A stretch of 64,000 nt of DNA from Methylobacterium dankookense (GCF_902141855.1 NZ_CABFVH010000011.1:1-64000); one strand, 5' to 3'. Positions 26,705-37,523 are shown, counted from the stretch's first letter. A program made the numbers and translations. The notes: generated by a model not told the origin, from the sequence alone.

Positions 26705-26842
26705 GACCCTGCGCCCCCGATGACACGCGGCAGCCCGCCGCACCCTGCCTAGATAGGAGCGGAAACGGCCGCATTCAGCCCCGTGATCCCGCTCGCAGGG
26801 CTGTTCTTCGAGCGGATCGGCCGGAATCCGCTCGCCCGAACG

Positions 26843-26871
26843 AGAAAAGCCCATCCGGATGCCGGATGGGC
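26843..26871 (-). terminator. Intrinsic terminator after gcrA
   Basis: On the minus strand the arms GCCCATCCGG and CCGGATGGGC (26849-26858/26862-26871) form a perfect ten-base stem with a three-base loop, followed by TTTTCTCG. It starts 33 bases after the gcrA stop and separates gcrA from the lemA unit. Confidence 0.85.
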
Positions 26872-26904
26872 TTCATTCCTGAGGTCAGGGCCCGACCAGT
26901 CCGC

Positions 26905-27441
26905 TCAGCGGAAGCCGGCGACGCGCCGGTCACGCTTGCGCTCGGCGGCGGGTTGGTAGGCGATCTCGGCGTGATGCGTGCAATAGGGCAGGCCGGTGAT
27001 GCTGCGCGCGCCGCAGAACCGGAATTCCGGCGTGGTCGGATCGCCGAGCGGCCAGCGGCACATGGATTCGCGCAGGTCCATGATGGTCACGCGCTGCGAC
27101 ACGGCGAGCGCCACCGGCTCCGCGGGTGCAGGGGGCGAGGCCGGGATCGGGAAGTCGGGCGCGGGGCGATGGGTGACGATCGCCACCGGCTCGGGCGCCT
27201 CGGCCTCGACCACGGCGATCGCGGCCTCGATCTCCTGGGCAGGCTGTGTGCGGGCCAGCGGCTGGCCGTCCTCGGCCGCCTTCGCCCGACCGCCAAGGCC
27301 CAGGCGATGCACCTTGCCGATCACGGCGTTGCGAGTGACGCCGCCGAGCTGCGCGGCGATCTTGCTCGCGCTCTGGCCGTCCTCCCACAGGCGCCGGAGA
27401 AGCGCCACGCGCTCGTCCGTCCAGCTCAGACCCGCTTCCAT
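26905..27441 (-). CDS. gcrA: Cell-cycle transcription factor GcrA
   Basis: GcrA works with sigma-70 at promoters that carry CcrM-methylated GANTC sites and drives division genes in alphaproteobacteria. The 178-residue product shows the N-terminal helix-turn-helix WTDERVALLRRLWEDGQSAS-KIAAQLGG with RNAVIGKVHRLGL, a variable Pro/Ala-rich middle and the C-terminal sigma-binding part with CRWPLGDP, FRFCGA and YCTHHAEIAYQ. The Cys and His residues of that end are conserved. ATG 27441 fits the family start MxxxxSWTDERV. An intrinsic terminator follows. Confidence 0.95.
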   Translation of the reverse strand: MEAGLSWTDERVALLRRLWEDGQSASKIAAQLGGVTRNAVIGKVHRLGLGGRAKAAEDGQPLARTQPAQEIEAAIAVVEAEAPEPVAIVTHRPAPDFPIPASPPAPAEPVALAVSQRVTIMDLRESMCRWPLGDPTTPEFRFCGARSITGLPYCTHHAEIAYQPAAERKRDRRVAGFR

Positions 27442-27827
27442 CGTCCCCCCTCCCAACCCTGCGCGCCTGCCGGCCGCCCTCTCGGTCGGCACGGGATCGG
27501 CGCGCGATCAGGGCGTCCGCACGGGCCGGCTGCCCGCACGAACGCTGTCAGCCGGTTCGAGCCCGGCCCCCACCACGCAATCGGTCTGGTCGCCTCGGAG
27601 GGGCTACCCCCGGCGACGCAATGGAACCTACAGGAGGGCTCGCGGCGCTTGCAAGGGTCGGGGAACCGGCGGCGCCGGACTGCGTAGGGGCTGTCCACCG
27701 GCAAAGCCGGGTACGCAGCGCGGGCGCCCGAAACGAAAGAAGCCGCGCCCGGCCGTCTCGCGGCCTGGCTCGGCTTCCAGGGTTCGAAGATCCTCCGCGG
27801 GGAGGATCGCGCGTTGGAAATCGCGCT
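27442..27827. other. Intergenic region upstream of gcrA
   Basis: These 386 bases precede gcrA and follow the lipoprotein gene on the same strand. A tRNA-like T-arm (stem GCCGG/CCGGC with loop TTCGAGC, 27551-27567) is present, but no acceptor or anticodon arm surrounds it. No GANTC methylation site and no credible small gene were found. The gcrA promoter must lie here. Confidence 0.4.
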
Positions 27828-28262
27828 TTAGAAGCGCCCGCCCACGCCCATGCCGCCGCTCGGCGTCAGGGCCGGGGCCATGCCGCCGGAGCTGGAGCCG
27901 CCGCCCGCCGAGCCTTCGAGCTCCTCGCGGCGGATGCGCCGCTCGGCGGGCGCCTCGGCGCGGGTCTCGCCGCGCACGTTCTTCGGCAGGTCGAGGCGGC
28001 GGGTCGGGGCGGTGGCGGGCGGACCCGCATCCGGGTCGACGTCGGCGCGCGCGGTCCGGGTGGGGACGCTGCCGCGCAGCGAGGGCGGCGGACCGACATC
28101 GCCGGCCGGCATCACGCCGCCGCCGCCGCCGAGGATCTGGCCGAGGCCGCCGCCCACCGACTGGCAGCCGCCGAGCGCCGCGAGGCAGACGGCGAGCAGC
28201 ACCGCGCGCCGCGGTCGCGCGCCGAGCGCACGAAGCGCCGGGTTCAGGGGCGACAGGGGCAT
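27828..28262 (-). CDS. Small predicted lipoprotein, function unknown
   Basis: A 144-residue product with a lipoprotein signal peptide (basic RRAVLLAVCLAAL, lipobox LGGC, lipidated Cys33), then a Gly-rich stretch and a polar, Pro/Arg-rich region with RLDLPKNVRGETR and a Gly/Ser-rich end. It has no recognised domain and is probably intrinsically disordered at the outer membrane. ATG 28262 is chosen because it directly precedes the signal peptide. It is divergent from the PRC-barrel gene. Confidence 0.7.
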   Translation of the reverse strand: MPLSPLNPALRALGARPRRAVLLAVCLAALGGCQSVGGGLGQILGGGGGVMPAGDVGPPPSLRGSVPTRTARADVDPDAGPPATAPTRRLDLPKNVRGETRAEAPAERRIRREELEGSAGGGSSSGGMAPALTPSGGMGVGGRF

Positions 28263-28523
28263 GGGGTCGATCCTCGCGCTTCTCGGAGCCGCTTGGTGCA
28301 CGGCCCGCGTCGTTCAGGTGCCTCTCTACGCCGGAGATTGCGCGAAAACCAAGGCACAACCTGTGGCCGGCCTGCCGCGGCCCGGAACTTGCCGTGCTAG
28401 ACGAGGCCGGATCCACAACTTCGCCTTGGTCGGCGTTCAAGGACCGCGCGCCCCCTGGCGGAACCTGCTCCCAAGGCCGCGGTTGTGCCGCCAGCCGAGA
28501 CGCCCCAACGACAAGGACACACC

Positions 28524-29276
28524 GTGTTCAGACTCGACCGGATCCTCGCGACCGCGACGATCGCCCTGTGGGCCGCGTCCGCTTCGGCCGAACCGCCACA
28601 GGCCGGGGAGGGGGGCTCGCAACCGGGCACCACGCAGACCGCGCCGCCCGCGGCTCCGCCCGCCGCGCAGCCGCAGCCCGCCCTGCAGCCGGCTCCCCAG
28701 GCCGCCCCGCAGACGGTGCCGTCGCAGCCGACCGCGCCTCCGGTGGCCCAGCCCGTGCCCCAGCAGGGCACGCCAGCCACCGTGCTCGACACGCAGGATT
28801 ACGAGAGCCTGCTCGGCAAGGGCGTGCGCAGCGCGAACGGCGACGAACTCGGCCGCGTCATCGACGTGATCATCGACAAGGATGGCCGCCCGCGCGCCGC
28901 GATCATCGATTTCGGCGGCTTCCTCGGCGTCGGCACGCGCAAGATCGCCGTGGACTGGCGGGCGCTCCGCTTCAACACGGACGGCAAGCCCGGCCGCCTC
29001 TCGCTGCAGCTCAGCCGCAACCAGGTCCGCGTCTCGCCCGAGTACAAGGCCGGCGAGCCGGTCGTCGTGCTCGGCCCCGCCAGCCCCTCCACCGAGGGCG
29101 AGCAGCCGGGAAGCACGCCGCAGGCCCAGGCTCAGCCGCCCGCACCGGCGCAGCCCCAGCCGGCCAATGTGCAGCCCGCCCAGGCCCAGCCCGCGGCGCA
29201 GCCCACCCCGCCAGCCACACCGCAAGCCGTCCTGCCCTCCGTCGAGAAGCCGCCGGAGAAGGCCCCGGATAAATGA
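28524..29276 (+). CDS. Exported PRC-barrel protein with Pro/Gln-rich flanks
   Basis: A 250-residue protein: a signal peptide (cleavage near ASA-EPP, residue 22), a Pro/Gln/Ala-rich stretch (23-88), a PRC-barrel domain (about 90-170; LGKGVRSANGDELGRVIDVIIDKDGR) and a second Pro/Gln/Ala-rich tail. PRC-barrels are small beta domains in RimM and photosynthetic reaction-centre H subunits; exported versions are common in Hyphomicrobiales and of unknown function. The start is GTG 28524 with AAGGA at a six-base spacing. The tail ends in EKPPEKAPDK. Confidence 0.85.
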   Translation: MFRLDRILATATIALWAASASAEPPQAGEGGSQPGTTQTAPPAAPPAAQPQPALQPAPQAAPQTVPSQPTAPPVAQPVPQQGTPATVLDTQDYESLLGKGVRSANGDELGRVIDVIIDKDGRPRAAIIDFGGFLGVGTRKIAVDWRALRFNTDGKPGRLSLQLSRNQVRVSPEYKAGEPVVVLGPASPSTEGEQPGSTPQAQAQPPAPAQPQPANVQPAQAQPAAQPTPPATPQAVLPSVEKPPEKAPDK

Positions 29277-29407
29277 CGGTGGTTCGCCCGAAAGACCGAC
29301 GTGCCATCCCGCACCGGGAACGCGAAGTGCCTCGTCATGAACTCCGTGCTCGCCCGCTCCGGTTGAAGGACGCATCCCCCGAGGCCCCGCGCGAGGCGGC
29401 TCCGGCG

Positions 29408-30643
29408 ATGCCCGAGCCCGTTGCGGGGATCGGCGCGGAGGTCTCGCGCGGCAGCCGCCGGGGCCTCGACGCCTTCGCCTTCTTCGTCGCCAACCTGCAG
29501 ACCGGTTTCGGGCCCTTCCTCGCCGTCTATTTCTCCCAGGCGAAGTGGACGCAGTCGGATATCGGCTTCGCGCTCACCGTGGGCAGCCTCGTCAGCCTGC
29601 TCGGGCAGGTGCCGGGCGGGGCCTTCGTGGACGCCGTGCGCTCGAAGCGCTTCGCGGCGGGCGTGGCGGTGATCGGGATCTCGGCGAGCGCCCTCGCCCT
29701 GGCCCTCTGGCCGAGCTTCCTCATCGTGCTGCTCGCCATGGCGGCGCATTCGGCGGCGAGCTGCGTGCTGACGCCGGCCATCGCGGCAATCAGCATCGGC
29801 CTCGTCGGCCATGCGCGCGCGGGCGAGCGGCTCGGCCGCAACGCGAGCTTCCAGGCGCTGGGCAACGCGCTCGCCGCCGCCGGCATGGGCGCCTGCGGCT
29901 ACTACCTGACCAACGATGCCGTCTTCTACCTCACCGCCGCCCTGATGGTGCCGACGCTGATCGCGCTCTCCCGCATCCGCGCCGACGAGATCGACGCGAA
30001 CGTGCGCATGCAGGAAGCCGCGTCCGCGCCCGCCCCCGCGGAGACGGGCGCCCTGCGCGCGCTCCTGCGCAATCGCGGGCTCCTCGTCTTCGCCGGCTGC
30101 ATGACGCTGTTCTTCCTCGCCAACGCGGCGATGCTGCCGCTCGTCGGCAGCGCCCTGACCCTACGGGCGAGCGAGACCGCCACCGTCCTCGTCGCGGCCT
30201 GCATCATGGTTCCGCAGGCAGTGCTCGCCGTCTGCGCACCGGCCGTCGGCCGCGCCGCCGAGCGCTTCGGGCGCTGGCCTGTGCTGCTCGTCGGCTTCGC
30301 CGCCCTGCCGCTGCGGGGCCTGCTGCTCGCCTACACCACGAACCCCTATCTCCTGGTGGCGATCCAGGTGCTCGACGGCGTCTCCGCCTCGGTGCTCGGG
30401 GTGATGGTGCCGCTCGTCGTCTCCGATCTCACGCGAGGCACCGGCCGCTTCAACCTCGCCCTCGGCGCGGTCGGCACGGCGATGGGCATCGGCGCGGCGC
30501 TCTCGACCTCGCTCGCCGGCATCATGGCGGACCGGCTCGGCAGCCACCCCGCCTTCCTCGGGCTCGCGCTGGTCGGCCTCGCTGCCACCCTTCTCGTCGC
30601 CTTCGCGATGCCGGAGACGCGCCGGGACCCCGGCGCGCGCTGA
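29408..30643 (+). CDS. MFS transporter
   Basis: A major-facilitator carrier of about 411 residues with 12 hydrophobic segments. RSKRFAAGVAVIG in the first cytoplasmic loop and GRAAERFGRWPVLLVG after helix eight match the family loops. Substrate and direction are unknown; the C-terminal MPETRRDP and lack of other motifs suggest a drug or metabolite exporter. ATG 29408 (MPEPVAGIG) is the likelier start. An ATG at 29273 overlaps the PRC-gene stop by four bases and would add an Arg/Pro-rich 45-residue extension unlike an MFS N-terminus. Confidence 0.85.
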   Translation: MPEPVAGIGAEVSRGSRRGLDAFAFFVANLQTGFGPFLAVYFSQAKWTQSDIGFALTVGSLVSLLGQVPGGAFVDAVRSKRFAAGVAVIGISASALALALWPSFLIVLLAMAAHSAASCVLTPAIAAISIGLVGHARAGERLGRNASFQALGNALAAAGMGACGYYLTNDAVFYLTAALMVPTLIALSRIRADEIDANVRMQEAASAPAPAETGALRALLRNRGLLVFAGCMTLFFLANAAMLPLVGSALTLRASETATVLVAACIMVPQAVLAVCAPAVGRAAERFGRWPVLLVGFAALPLRGLLLAYTTNPYLLVAIQVLDGVSASVLGVMVPLVVSDLTRGTGRFNLALGAVGTAMGIGAALSTSLAGIMADRLGSHPAFLGLALVGLAATLLVAFAMPETRRDPGAR

Positions 30644-30826
30644 GCGCGGCACCGAAATCGCTTACCGGTCAAGCGACGTTCAGATTGGACGCGTAAAAGG
30701 TTATCCCGTGACCTGATCGGCGCGGGATGCTGCAACATATGGCGACGCTCTCGCGTTGCCGCCCTGGAGCGCTCTCCGCTGCCGTGGAAGCCGGTTCGGC
30801 GTCGGAGAGCGCGACGAAACAATCGG

Positions 30827-30869
30827 GTGGATCCGGACCCGGCCGTGACGCGGCCGGGTCCGGATCCAC
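30827..30869. repeat. Perfect 19-base-pair palindrome with five-base loop
   Basis: The left arm (30827-30845, GTGGATCCGGACCCGGCCG) and the right arm (30851-30869) are exact inverted copies around TGACG. The left arm begins 184 bases after the MFS stop and the right arm ends 53 bases before the exporter start. No U-tract follows. Possible roles are an operator, a strong transcriptional block or a palindromic recombination site. It is not a copy of the other repeats in this window. Confidence 0.75.
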
Positions 30870-30921
30870 GCCCTGTCCGCCCGTATCGCTCCGCCGCCCG
30901 TCAGCGTCGTTCGAATTCGAG

Positions 30922-32697
<1,776 letters not shown>

Positions 32698-32755
32698 GAG
32701 CCTGTTTTGAGCCGGATCGACCGATCATCATCGGGATCCGGCCCGTCCCACCAAA

Positions 32756-32818
32756 CCACCTCAGGATGAGGTCGTGGACTGGATGGATGGGGGCGAGCGG
32801 GATCTTCGATCCCGCTCG
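32756..32818. terminator. Repeat fragment and hairpin between convergent genes
   Basis: ACCTCAGGATGAGGT, a fragment of the CATCCTGAGG-type repeat, is followed by a perfect 11-bp hairpin (CGAGCGGGATC at 32794-32804, loop TTC, GATCCCGCTCG at 32808-32818). It lies between the ABC exporter and the receiver gene, nine bases before the end of the latter. It probably ends transcription from both sides, without a U-tract. Confidence 0.65.
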
Positions 32819-32826
32819 ATCCGGCC

Positions 32827-33222
32827 TCAGGCCGCGGCGCGGGCCGCGAGCGTCGCGTGCTCGGCCTGGACCAGCACGTCGAGCACCCGCCAGGGCTTCT
32901 GCATGAAGACGGCCTGGCGCGGCAGGCGGTCGTCGGCGCGGGCGTCGTAGCCCGAGGTCACGATGACCCGCACGTCCGGCCAGCGGCGCTCCACCGTGCT
33001 GGCGAGGGCGAGGCCATCCATCGCGCCGGGCAGGCGGACATCGGCGAAGAGCAGGGCGACGTTCACGTCGGGTCGTTCGAGCACCGAGATTGCGGCTTCC
33101 GCGCTCTCGCATGCGATGACGTCCATGTCCGTCTCTTCGAGGACGGCGGCCGCGAGATCGCGGACCGCGGCGTCGTCCTCGACCACGAGTGCGACGGGAC
33201 AGTCGGGCAGGGCGTGGCCCAT
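32827..33222 (-). CDS. Single-domain response regulator (receiver only)
   Basis: A 131-residue CheY-like receiver: acidic pair VEDD near residue 15, phosphoacceptor Asp in FADVRLPG, Thr/Ser in VIVTSGY and conserved Lys in FMQKPW. It has no output domain, so it acts through protein contacts or as a phosphate sink. The family resembles the FAD/VRLPG receivers partnered with HWE histidine kinases in this order. No kinase is adjacent. The frameshifted receiver at 5700-6094 has the same length. Confidence 0.93.
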   Translation of the reverse strand: MGHALPDCPVALVVEDDAAVRDLAAAVLEETDMDVIACESAEAAISVLERPDVNVALLFADVRLPGAMDGLALASTVERRWPDVRVIVTSGYDARADDRLPRQAVFMQKPWRVLDVLVQAEHATLAARAAA

Positions 33223-33616
33223 GAGGTCTCCTTCACATCTGGATGCCGGTCTGATTCCTTCCCGGGCGCAGTCTCTGCCGGACCGCTGATTCCCCCCGAG
33301 TCGGCCATGCTGCGCCGTCTGGAACGCGCGAACAAGAGTCGGACGGCCGATGCCGAGGCCTTCGGCCCATCCGCAGCGCGCACTTGCAACACTGCGACGC
33401 CAACGCGCGCGCAGGCCTCGCGTTTCCCGCCCGTTAAGACATCGTTCACCACCCGGACCGGACAGTTACGGTTCCATGACGGGAACGGAACGCGTCTTGC
33501 GTAGCCGTTCCGGAACGCCCTCACGCCGAGACCTCGGTGGCGCCTTCTCCCCTCCTTGGCGAGGACGCAATCGCGGTGCTCATGCCCGGACCCCGAACAG
33601 GAGGTGTGCGTCTGCC
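33223..33616. other. Divergent intergenic region
   Basis: These 394 bases separate the receiver from the amidotransferase gene. A seven-base inverted repeat (GGAACGG at 33482-33488, CCGTTCC at 33505-33511) stands among several GGAAC/GTTCC motifs. It looks like an EcfG promoter, but the 14- or 19-base spacing to CGTT is wrong on both strands. AGGAGGT near 33598-33605 is the ribosome-binding site of the amidotransferase. No small gene is supported. Confidence 0.4.
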
Positions 33617-34408
33617 ATGTGCCGCTTTCTCGCCTACAGCGGTGAGCCGGTCTTCCTCTCCGATCTCGTCTGCTCCCCCGTGCACTCCCTGGTGCACCAG
33701 TCGCTCCACGCGGACGAGGGGAAGACCGAGACCAACGGCGACGGCTTCGGCATCGGCTGGTACGGCGAGCGACCCGAGCCCGGGATCTACCGGGACATCT
33801 CCCCGGCCTGGTCGGACGAGAACCTGGCCAACCTCTGCGGGCAGGTGCGGGCGCGGACCTTCTTCGCCCATGTGCGCGCCTCGACCGGCACCGCGACGGC
33901 GCGAGCGAACTGCCACCCCTTCGCGCATGGCCGCCACCTGTTCATGCATAACGGCCAGATCGGCGGCTATCACCGCATCAAGCGGCGTATCGAGGCGCTG
34001 ATCCCGGACGAGTACTACGATGGGCGCCGCGGCAGCACCGATTCCGAGGCGATCTTCCTGCTGGCGCTGGCCAACGGCCTGAAGCAGGACCCGGTCGGCG
34101 CCATGGCCGAGACCATGGCGCAGGTGCGCGGGCTGATGCGGGGGGCGGGGATCGCCGAGCCGCTGCGCTTCACCGCCCTCCTCACCGACGGCGAGGAGCT
34201 GACCGCCTATCGCTGGGCCTGCGACGGGCGCCCGCCGAGCCTCTATTACCGCGAGGGCGAGACCGGTCTCGTCGTCGTCTCCGAGCCCATCGACGGCTGC
34301 CGCGAGGGCTGGACCGTGGTGCCGAAGGGCGGGACGCTGCGGGCGCGCCGCGGCGGCGCCGTCACGGTGGAGCGCCCGGCGGCCGAGGCCGCCCTCTGCG
34401 CTGCCTGA
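33617..34408 (+). CDS. Class II glutamine amidotransferase (GATase_4 / YafJ-EgtC-like)
   Basis: A 263-residue protein whose catalytic Cys2 follows the initiator Met (MCRFLAYSGEP). Conserved pieces are GDGFGIGWYGE, the Arg/Asp HVRAST with the NCHPF segment, MHNGQIGGY, and STDSEAIFLLAL. The fold is that of glutamine-hydrolysing Ntn amidases such as PurF, and YafJ or EgtC are the nearest small relatives. The substrate is unknown. ATG 33617 has AGGAGGT 11 bases before it. The next gene is an aldehyde dehydrogenase on the same strand, 245 bases away. Confidence 0.9.
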   Translation: MCRFLAYSGEPVFLSDLVCSPVHSLVHQSLHADEGKTETNGDGFGIGWYGERPEPGIYRDISPAWSDENLANLCGQVRARTFFAHVRASTGTATARANCHPFAHGRHLFMHNGQIGGYHRIKRRIEALIPDEYYDGRRGSTDSEAIFLLALANGLKQDPVGAMAETMAQVRGLMRGAGIAEPLRFTALLTDGEELTAYRWACDGRPPSLYYREGETGLVVVSEPIDGCREGWTVVPKGGTLRARRGGAVTVERPAAEAALCAA

Positions 34409-34653
34409 TCCTGCCGCCGCGCGATCGAAGCGGAGATCGAATCGGCAAGCCCGCGCGACGGCGCGGCGGCGGCCGTCCGCCGGGCGCGTCGATCCCGGCC
34501 ATGGGTCGGGATCGACGCACTTTGGTATGAGACGGCCGAGCCTCGCCCCCATCGGGTAGGAGCCATGCCGGAGCGCGCCTTGTCGCGGACCGGCCGGTGA
34601 CAAACATGGCACCCGCCGGCCCGCGAGGCCGGGCACGAGCGACGGCTGCCCCG

Positions 34654-36096
34654 ATGTCTTCCGAGTATCCCGACACCGAACTCCATATCGGCGGCGCCTG
34701 GACCGCCGGGTCCGACCGGCAGACCCTGCCCGTCCTCAACCCGGCCACCGGCGAGACCATCGGCCGTTGCGCCGTCGCCACCGAATCCGATCTCGACCGG
34801 GCCCTCGAGGCCGCCGCCCGCGGCTTCGCCGCCTGGCGCAAGGTTGCGCCCTTCGAGCGCGCCAAGGTGATGCGCAAGGCCGCCGACCTGCTGCGCGAGC
34901 GCGCCGACGCGATCGCCCGCATCATGACCCTGGAGCAGGGCAAGCCGCTGGTCGAGGCCCGCCTCGAGACCCTGGCGGCGGCCGACATCATCGACTGGTT
35001 CGCGGAGGAGGGGAAGCGCGCCTACGGACGCGTCATCCCGGCCCGCGCCGACGGCGTCCTGCAGATCGCGGTGAAGGAGCCGGTCGGGCCTGTCGCCTGC
35101 TTCACGCCCTGGAACTTCCCGATCAACCAGGCGGTGCGCAAGGTCTCCGCGGCGCTCTGCACGGGCTGCTCGGTGATCCTGAAGGGCCCCGAGGACACGC
35201 CGGCCTCCTGCGCCGCGATGATCCGCGCCTTCCTCGATGCGGGCGTGCCGGGCGACGTGCTCTCGCTCGTCTACGGCGACCCGGCTGCGATCTCGGGCTA
35301 CCTCATCCCGCACCCGGTCATCCGCAAGATCTCGTTCACCGGCTCCACCGCGGTCGGCAAGGAGCTCGCCGCGCTCGCCGGGCGCCACATGAAGCGGGCG
35401 ACGATGGAGCTCGGCGGCCACGCCCCGGCGATCGTGTTCGAGGATGCCGATGTCGAGAAGGCGGTGACGGTGCTCGGCGGCACCAAGTTCCGCAATGCCG
35501 GCCAGGTCTGCGTCGCGCCGACCCGCTTCCTCGTGCACGATTCCGTCTTCGACCGCTTCGTGGACGGCTTCACCGCCGTCGCCAAGGCGGTGAAGGTCGG
35601 CGACGGCCTCGATCCCAGCACGAAGATGGGACCGCTGATCCACAGCCGCCGCCTCGACGCGATGGAATCGCTCGTCGCCGACGCCACGGCGCAGGGGGCG
35701 ACCCTGAAGACCGGCGGCAAGCGCATCGGCAATCGCGGCAACTTCTTCGAGCCGACCGTCTTCACCGAGGTGCCGCTCACCGCCCGCATCATGAACGAGG
35801 AGCCGTTCGGGCCGATCGCCGCGATCCAGCGCTTCTCCAGCGAGGAGGAGGTCCTGGAGGAGGCCAACCGCCTGCCCTACGGCCTGGCCGCCTACGCCTA
35901 TACCCGCTCGACGGAGCGGGCGACCCGGGTGGCGCAGGGGGTCGAGAGCGGCATGATCTCGATCAACCACCACGGCCTCGCGCTGCCCGAGGTGCCCTTC
36001 GGCGGCGTGAAGGATTCGGGCTACGGCAGCGAGGGCGGCTCCGAGGCGCTGGAGGCCTATCTCGTCACGAAATTCGTCACCCAGGCGAATTTCTGA
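34654..36096 (+). CDS. NAD(P)-dependent aldehyde dehydrogenase, succinate-semialdehyde type
   Basis: A 480-residue aldehyde dehydrogenase. The NAD-binding and catalytic motifs are [21 protein letters not shown], general base Glu in MELGGHAP, and the nucleophilic Cys in [12 protein letters not shown]. The C-terminus [15 protein letters not shown] is typical. Sequence style fits GabD/SSADH relatives that oxidise succinate semialdehyde or glutarate semialdehyde. ATG 34654 is chosen; an upstream ATG at 34597 would add an Arg/Pro-rich piece. No GABA aminotransferase adjoins it, so the physiological aldehyde is uncertain. Confidence 0.9.
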   Translation: MSSEYPDTELHIGGAWTAGSDRQTLPVLNPATGETIGRCAVATESDLDRALEAAARGFAAWRKVAPFERAKVMRKAADLLRERADAIARIMTLEQGKPLVEARLETLAAADIIDWFAEEGKRAYGRVIPARADGVLQIAVKEPVGPVACFTPWNFPINQAVRKVSAALCTGCSVILKGPEDTPASCAAMIRAFLDAGVPGDVLSLVYGDPAAISGYLIPHPVIRKISFTGSTAVGKELAALAGRHMKRATMELGGHAPAIVFEDADVEKAVTVLGGTKFRNAGQVCVAPTRFLVHDSVFDRFVDGFTAVAKAVKVGDGLDPSTKMGPLIHSRRLDAMESLVADATAQGATLKTGGKRIGNRGNFFEPTVFTEVPLTARIMNEEPFGPIAAIQRFSSEEEVLEEANRLPYGLAAYAYTRSTERATRVAQGVESGMISINHHGLALPEVPFGGVKDSGYGSEGGSEALEAYLVTKFVTQANF

Positions 36097-36120
36097 AACG
36101 TCTTGCCTGTCCCGCGCGTT
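36095..36120 (+). promoter_or_regulatory. Candidate EcfG (general stress) promoter
   Basis: GAAAC (36095-36099), 17 bases, then CGTT (36117-36120). The alphaproteobacterial EcfG consensus is GGAAC-N16/17-CGTT, so one base departs in the -35. Transcription would start about 28 bases before the GTG of the 54-residue protein. The -35 overlaps the stop codon of the aldehyde dehydrogenase. Confidence 0.4.
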
Positions 36121-36154
36121 CGCTCCCGATAACAAGTCATCAGGGAGCGAGCCC

Positions 36155-36319
36155 GTGAGCCAGATCTACACCGACGGCCGTCCGAACTCGGCGAATTCGC
36201 CCGAACACCGCCGCGGCCAGAGCGTCGATAGTATCGACCAAACCGGCAGCGTCACGATGCTGGGCCTCGCGGCGGCGGGCGCCGCCGCCGCGAGCCTCCT
36301 GCTCCTCGCCATCGTCTGA
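36155..36319 (+). CDS. Small single-pass membrane protein, 54 residues
   Basis: The GTG at 36155 is preceded by an AGGGAG Shine-Dalgarno-like site (36142-36147). The product begins MSQIYTDGRPN, has a polar N-terminal half (residues 1-33) and a C-terminal transmembrane helix, TMLGLAAAGAAAASLLLLAIV, to its last residue. No known domain is recognised. The tail-anchored form and the EcfG-like promoter suggest a stress-induced membrane peptide. Confidence 0.7.
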   Translation: MSQIYTDGRPNSANSPEHRRGQSVDSIDQTGSVTMLGLAAAGAAAASLLLLAIV

Positions 36320-36330
36320 GGCCGAACGCG

Positions 36331-36439
36331 CTCTCCTCACCGTGCGGGGAGGAGCGGGAGGTGGGGGGCCAGGATGGATCGCAGCAGTGGCGCTTGCACC
36401 ACCCCCACCCCTGACCTCTCCCCGCCAGAGGGAGGGGAA
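36331..36439. repeat. G/C-rich intergenic repeat with imperfect stems, copy C
   Basis: The element contains the pair CTCCTC/GAGGAG, then GGGAGGTGGGGG and CACCCCCACCC, and ends in CCTCTCCCCGCC followed by GAGGGAGGGG. It is related in composition and layout to copies A and B, but with different arms. It lies between the convergent 54-residue protein gene and acdS. Confidence 0.5.
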
Positions 36440-36453
36440 TGGGCTGCGACGGC

Positions 36454-37464
36454 TCAGCCGTTGCGGAAGGTGTAGCTGTATCCGTTGATGGCCGGCGCGC
36501 CGCCGAGATGGGCGTAGAGCACCTTCGAGCCCGTCGGGAAGTAGCCCGTCTTCACGAGGTCGATCATGCCCTGCATCGACTTGCCCTCGTAGACCGGGTC
36601 CGTGATCATCCCCTCGAGCCGGGCGGAAAGGCGGATCGCCTCGACGGTCTCCTTCGAGGGCACGCCGTAGACCGGGTAGGCGTAGTCCTCCAAGAGCACC
36701 ACGTCGTCGGCGACGATGTCGCCCGCGCCGACCAGGGCGGCGGTGTTCTGCGCGATGTCGAGCACCTGCGCCTTGGTCTGGGCCGGGGTGCAGGAGGCGT
36801 CGATGCCGATGACGTTGCGGGCGCGCCCGTCCGCCGAGAAGCCGACCAGCATGCCGGCATGGGTCGAGCCGGTGACGGTGCAGACGACCACGTAGTCGAA
36901 CGTGATGCCCATCTCGGCTTCCTGGGCCCGCACCTCCTCGGCGAAGCCGACATAGCCGAGGCCGCCATACTTGTGCACCGAGGCGCCCGCCGGGATCGCG
37001 TAGGGCTTGCCGCCTTCCGCCTCGACCTCGGCGATGGCCCGCTTCCAGCTGTCGCGGATGCCGATGTCGAAGCCGTCATCGACGAGTTGCGCCTCGGCGC
37101 CCATCAGGCGCGAGAGGAGGATGTTGCCGACCCGGTCGTAGACCGCGTCCTCGTGCGGCACCCAGGCCTCTTGGATCAGCCGACATTTCATGCCGATCTT
37201 GGCCGCCACTGCGGCCACCATGCGGGTGTGGTTTGACTGCACGCCGCCGATCGAGACGAGGGTATCGGCGCCGCTCTTGATCGCGTCCGGCACGATGTAT
37301 TCGAGCTTGCGCAGCTTGTTGCCGCCGAAGGCGAGGCCGGAATTGCAATCCTCGCGCTTGGCGTAGAGCTCGACGCCGCCGCCGAGATGGGCGCTGAGCC
37401 GCTTCAGGGGCTCGATCGGGGTCGGTCCGAAGGTGAGGGGATAGCGCTCGAAATTCGACAGCAT
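36454..37464 (-). CDS. acdS: 1-aminocyclopropane-1-carboxylate (ACC) deaminase
   Basis: AcdS cleaves the ethylene precursor ACC into 2-oxobutanoate and ammonia, using pyridoxal phosphate; plant-associated bacteria use it to lower plant ethylene. The 336-residue sequence begins [19 protein letters not shown] and has the PLP Lys (Lys50, [12 protein letters not shown]) and Ser77 (VQSNHT). The residues that separate ACC deaminase from D-cysteine desulfhydrase are Glu293 ([13 protein letters not shown]; Glu295 in Pseudomonas) and Leu320 ([13 protein letters not shown]; Leu322). It is divergent from an Lrp-type regulator, as known for acdR. Confidence 0.95.
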   Translation of the reverse strand: MLSNFERYPLTFGPTPIEPLKRLSAHLGGGVELYAKREDCNSGLAFGGNKLRKLEYIVPDAIKSGADTLVSIGGVQSNHTRMVAAVAAKIGMKCRLIQEAWVPHEDAVYDRVGNILLSRLMGAEAQLVDDGFDIGIRDSWKRAIAEVEAEGGKPYAIPAGASVHKYGGLGYVGFAEEVRAQEAEMGITFDYVVVCTVTGSTHAGMLVGFSADGRARNVIGIDASCTPAQTKAQVLDIAQNTAALVGAGDIVADDVVLLEDYAYPVYGVPSKETVEAIRLSARLEGMITDPVYEGKSMQGMIDLVKTGYFPTGSKVLYAHLGGAPAINGYSYTFRNG

Positions 37465-37523
37465 GGGAGTCCTCGCGGAACGAAAGCCCCTGGACGCTAA
37501 CAGACACTTCGCGGAAGGTGCTC

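Noticed and set aside
27551..27567. tRNA-like T-arm upstream of gcrA
   Set aside because: Stem and TTCGAGC loop are present, but no matching acceptor 5' strand, D-arm or anticodon arm is found upstream, and no CCA end. At most it is a tRNA relic or chance.
29273..29407. Upstream ATG start for the MFS gene overlapping the PRC stop
   Set aside because: The added 45 residues are Arg/Pro-rich and unlike a transporter start; ATG 29408 gives a normal length. Coupling cannot be fully excluded.
30727..30921. Upstream in-frame extension of the ABC exporter to ATG 30727
   Set aside because: It would translate the 19-base palindrome and give a low-complexity leader; MVIAMEDLCQYAERP at 30922 starts the normal family N-terminus.
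33482..33511. EcfG-like promoter between the receiver and amidotransferase genes
   Set aside because: GGAAC and CGTT occur, but at 14 or 19 bases, outside the accepted 16-17 spacing on both strands.
36121..36149. Hairpin that could hide the ribosome-binding site of the 54-residue gene
   Set aside because: The left arm (36121-36127) would lie at or before the predicted transcription start from the EcfG-like promoter, so it would not be in the mRNA.
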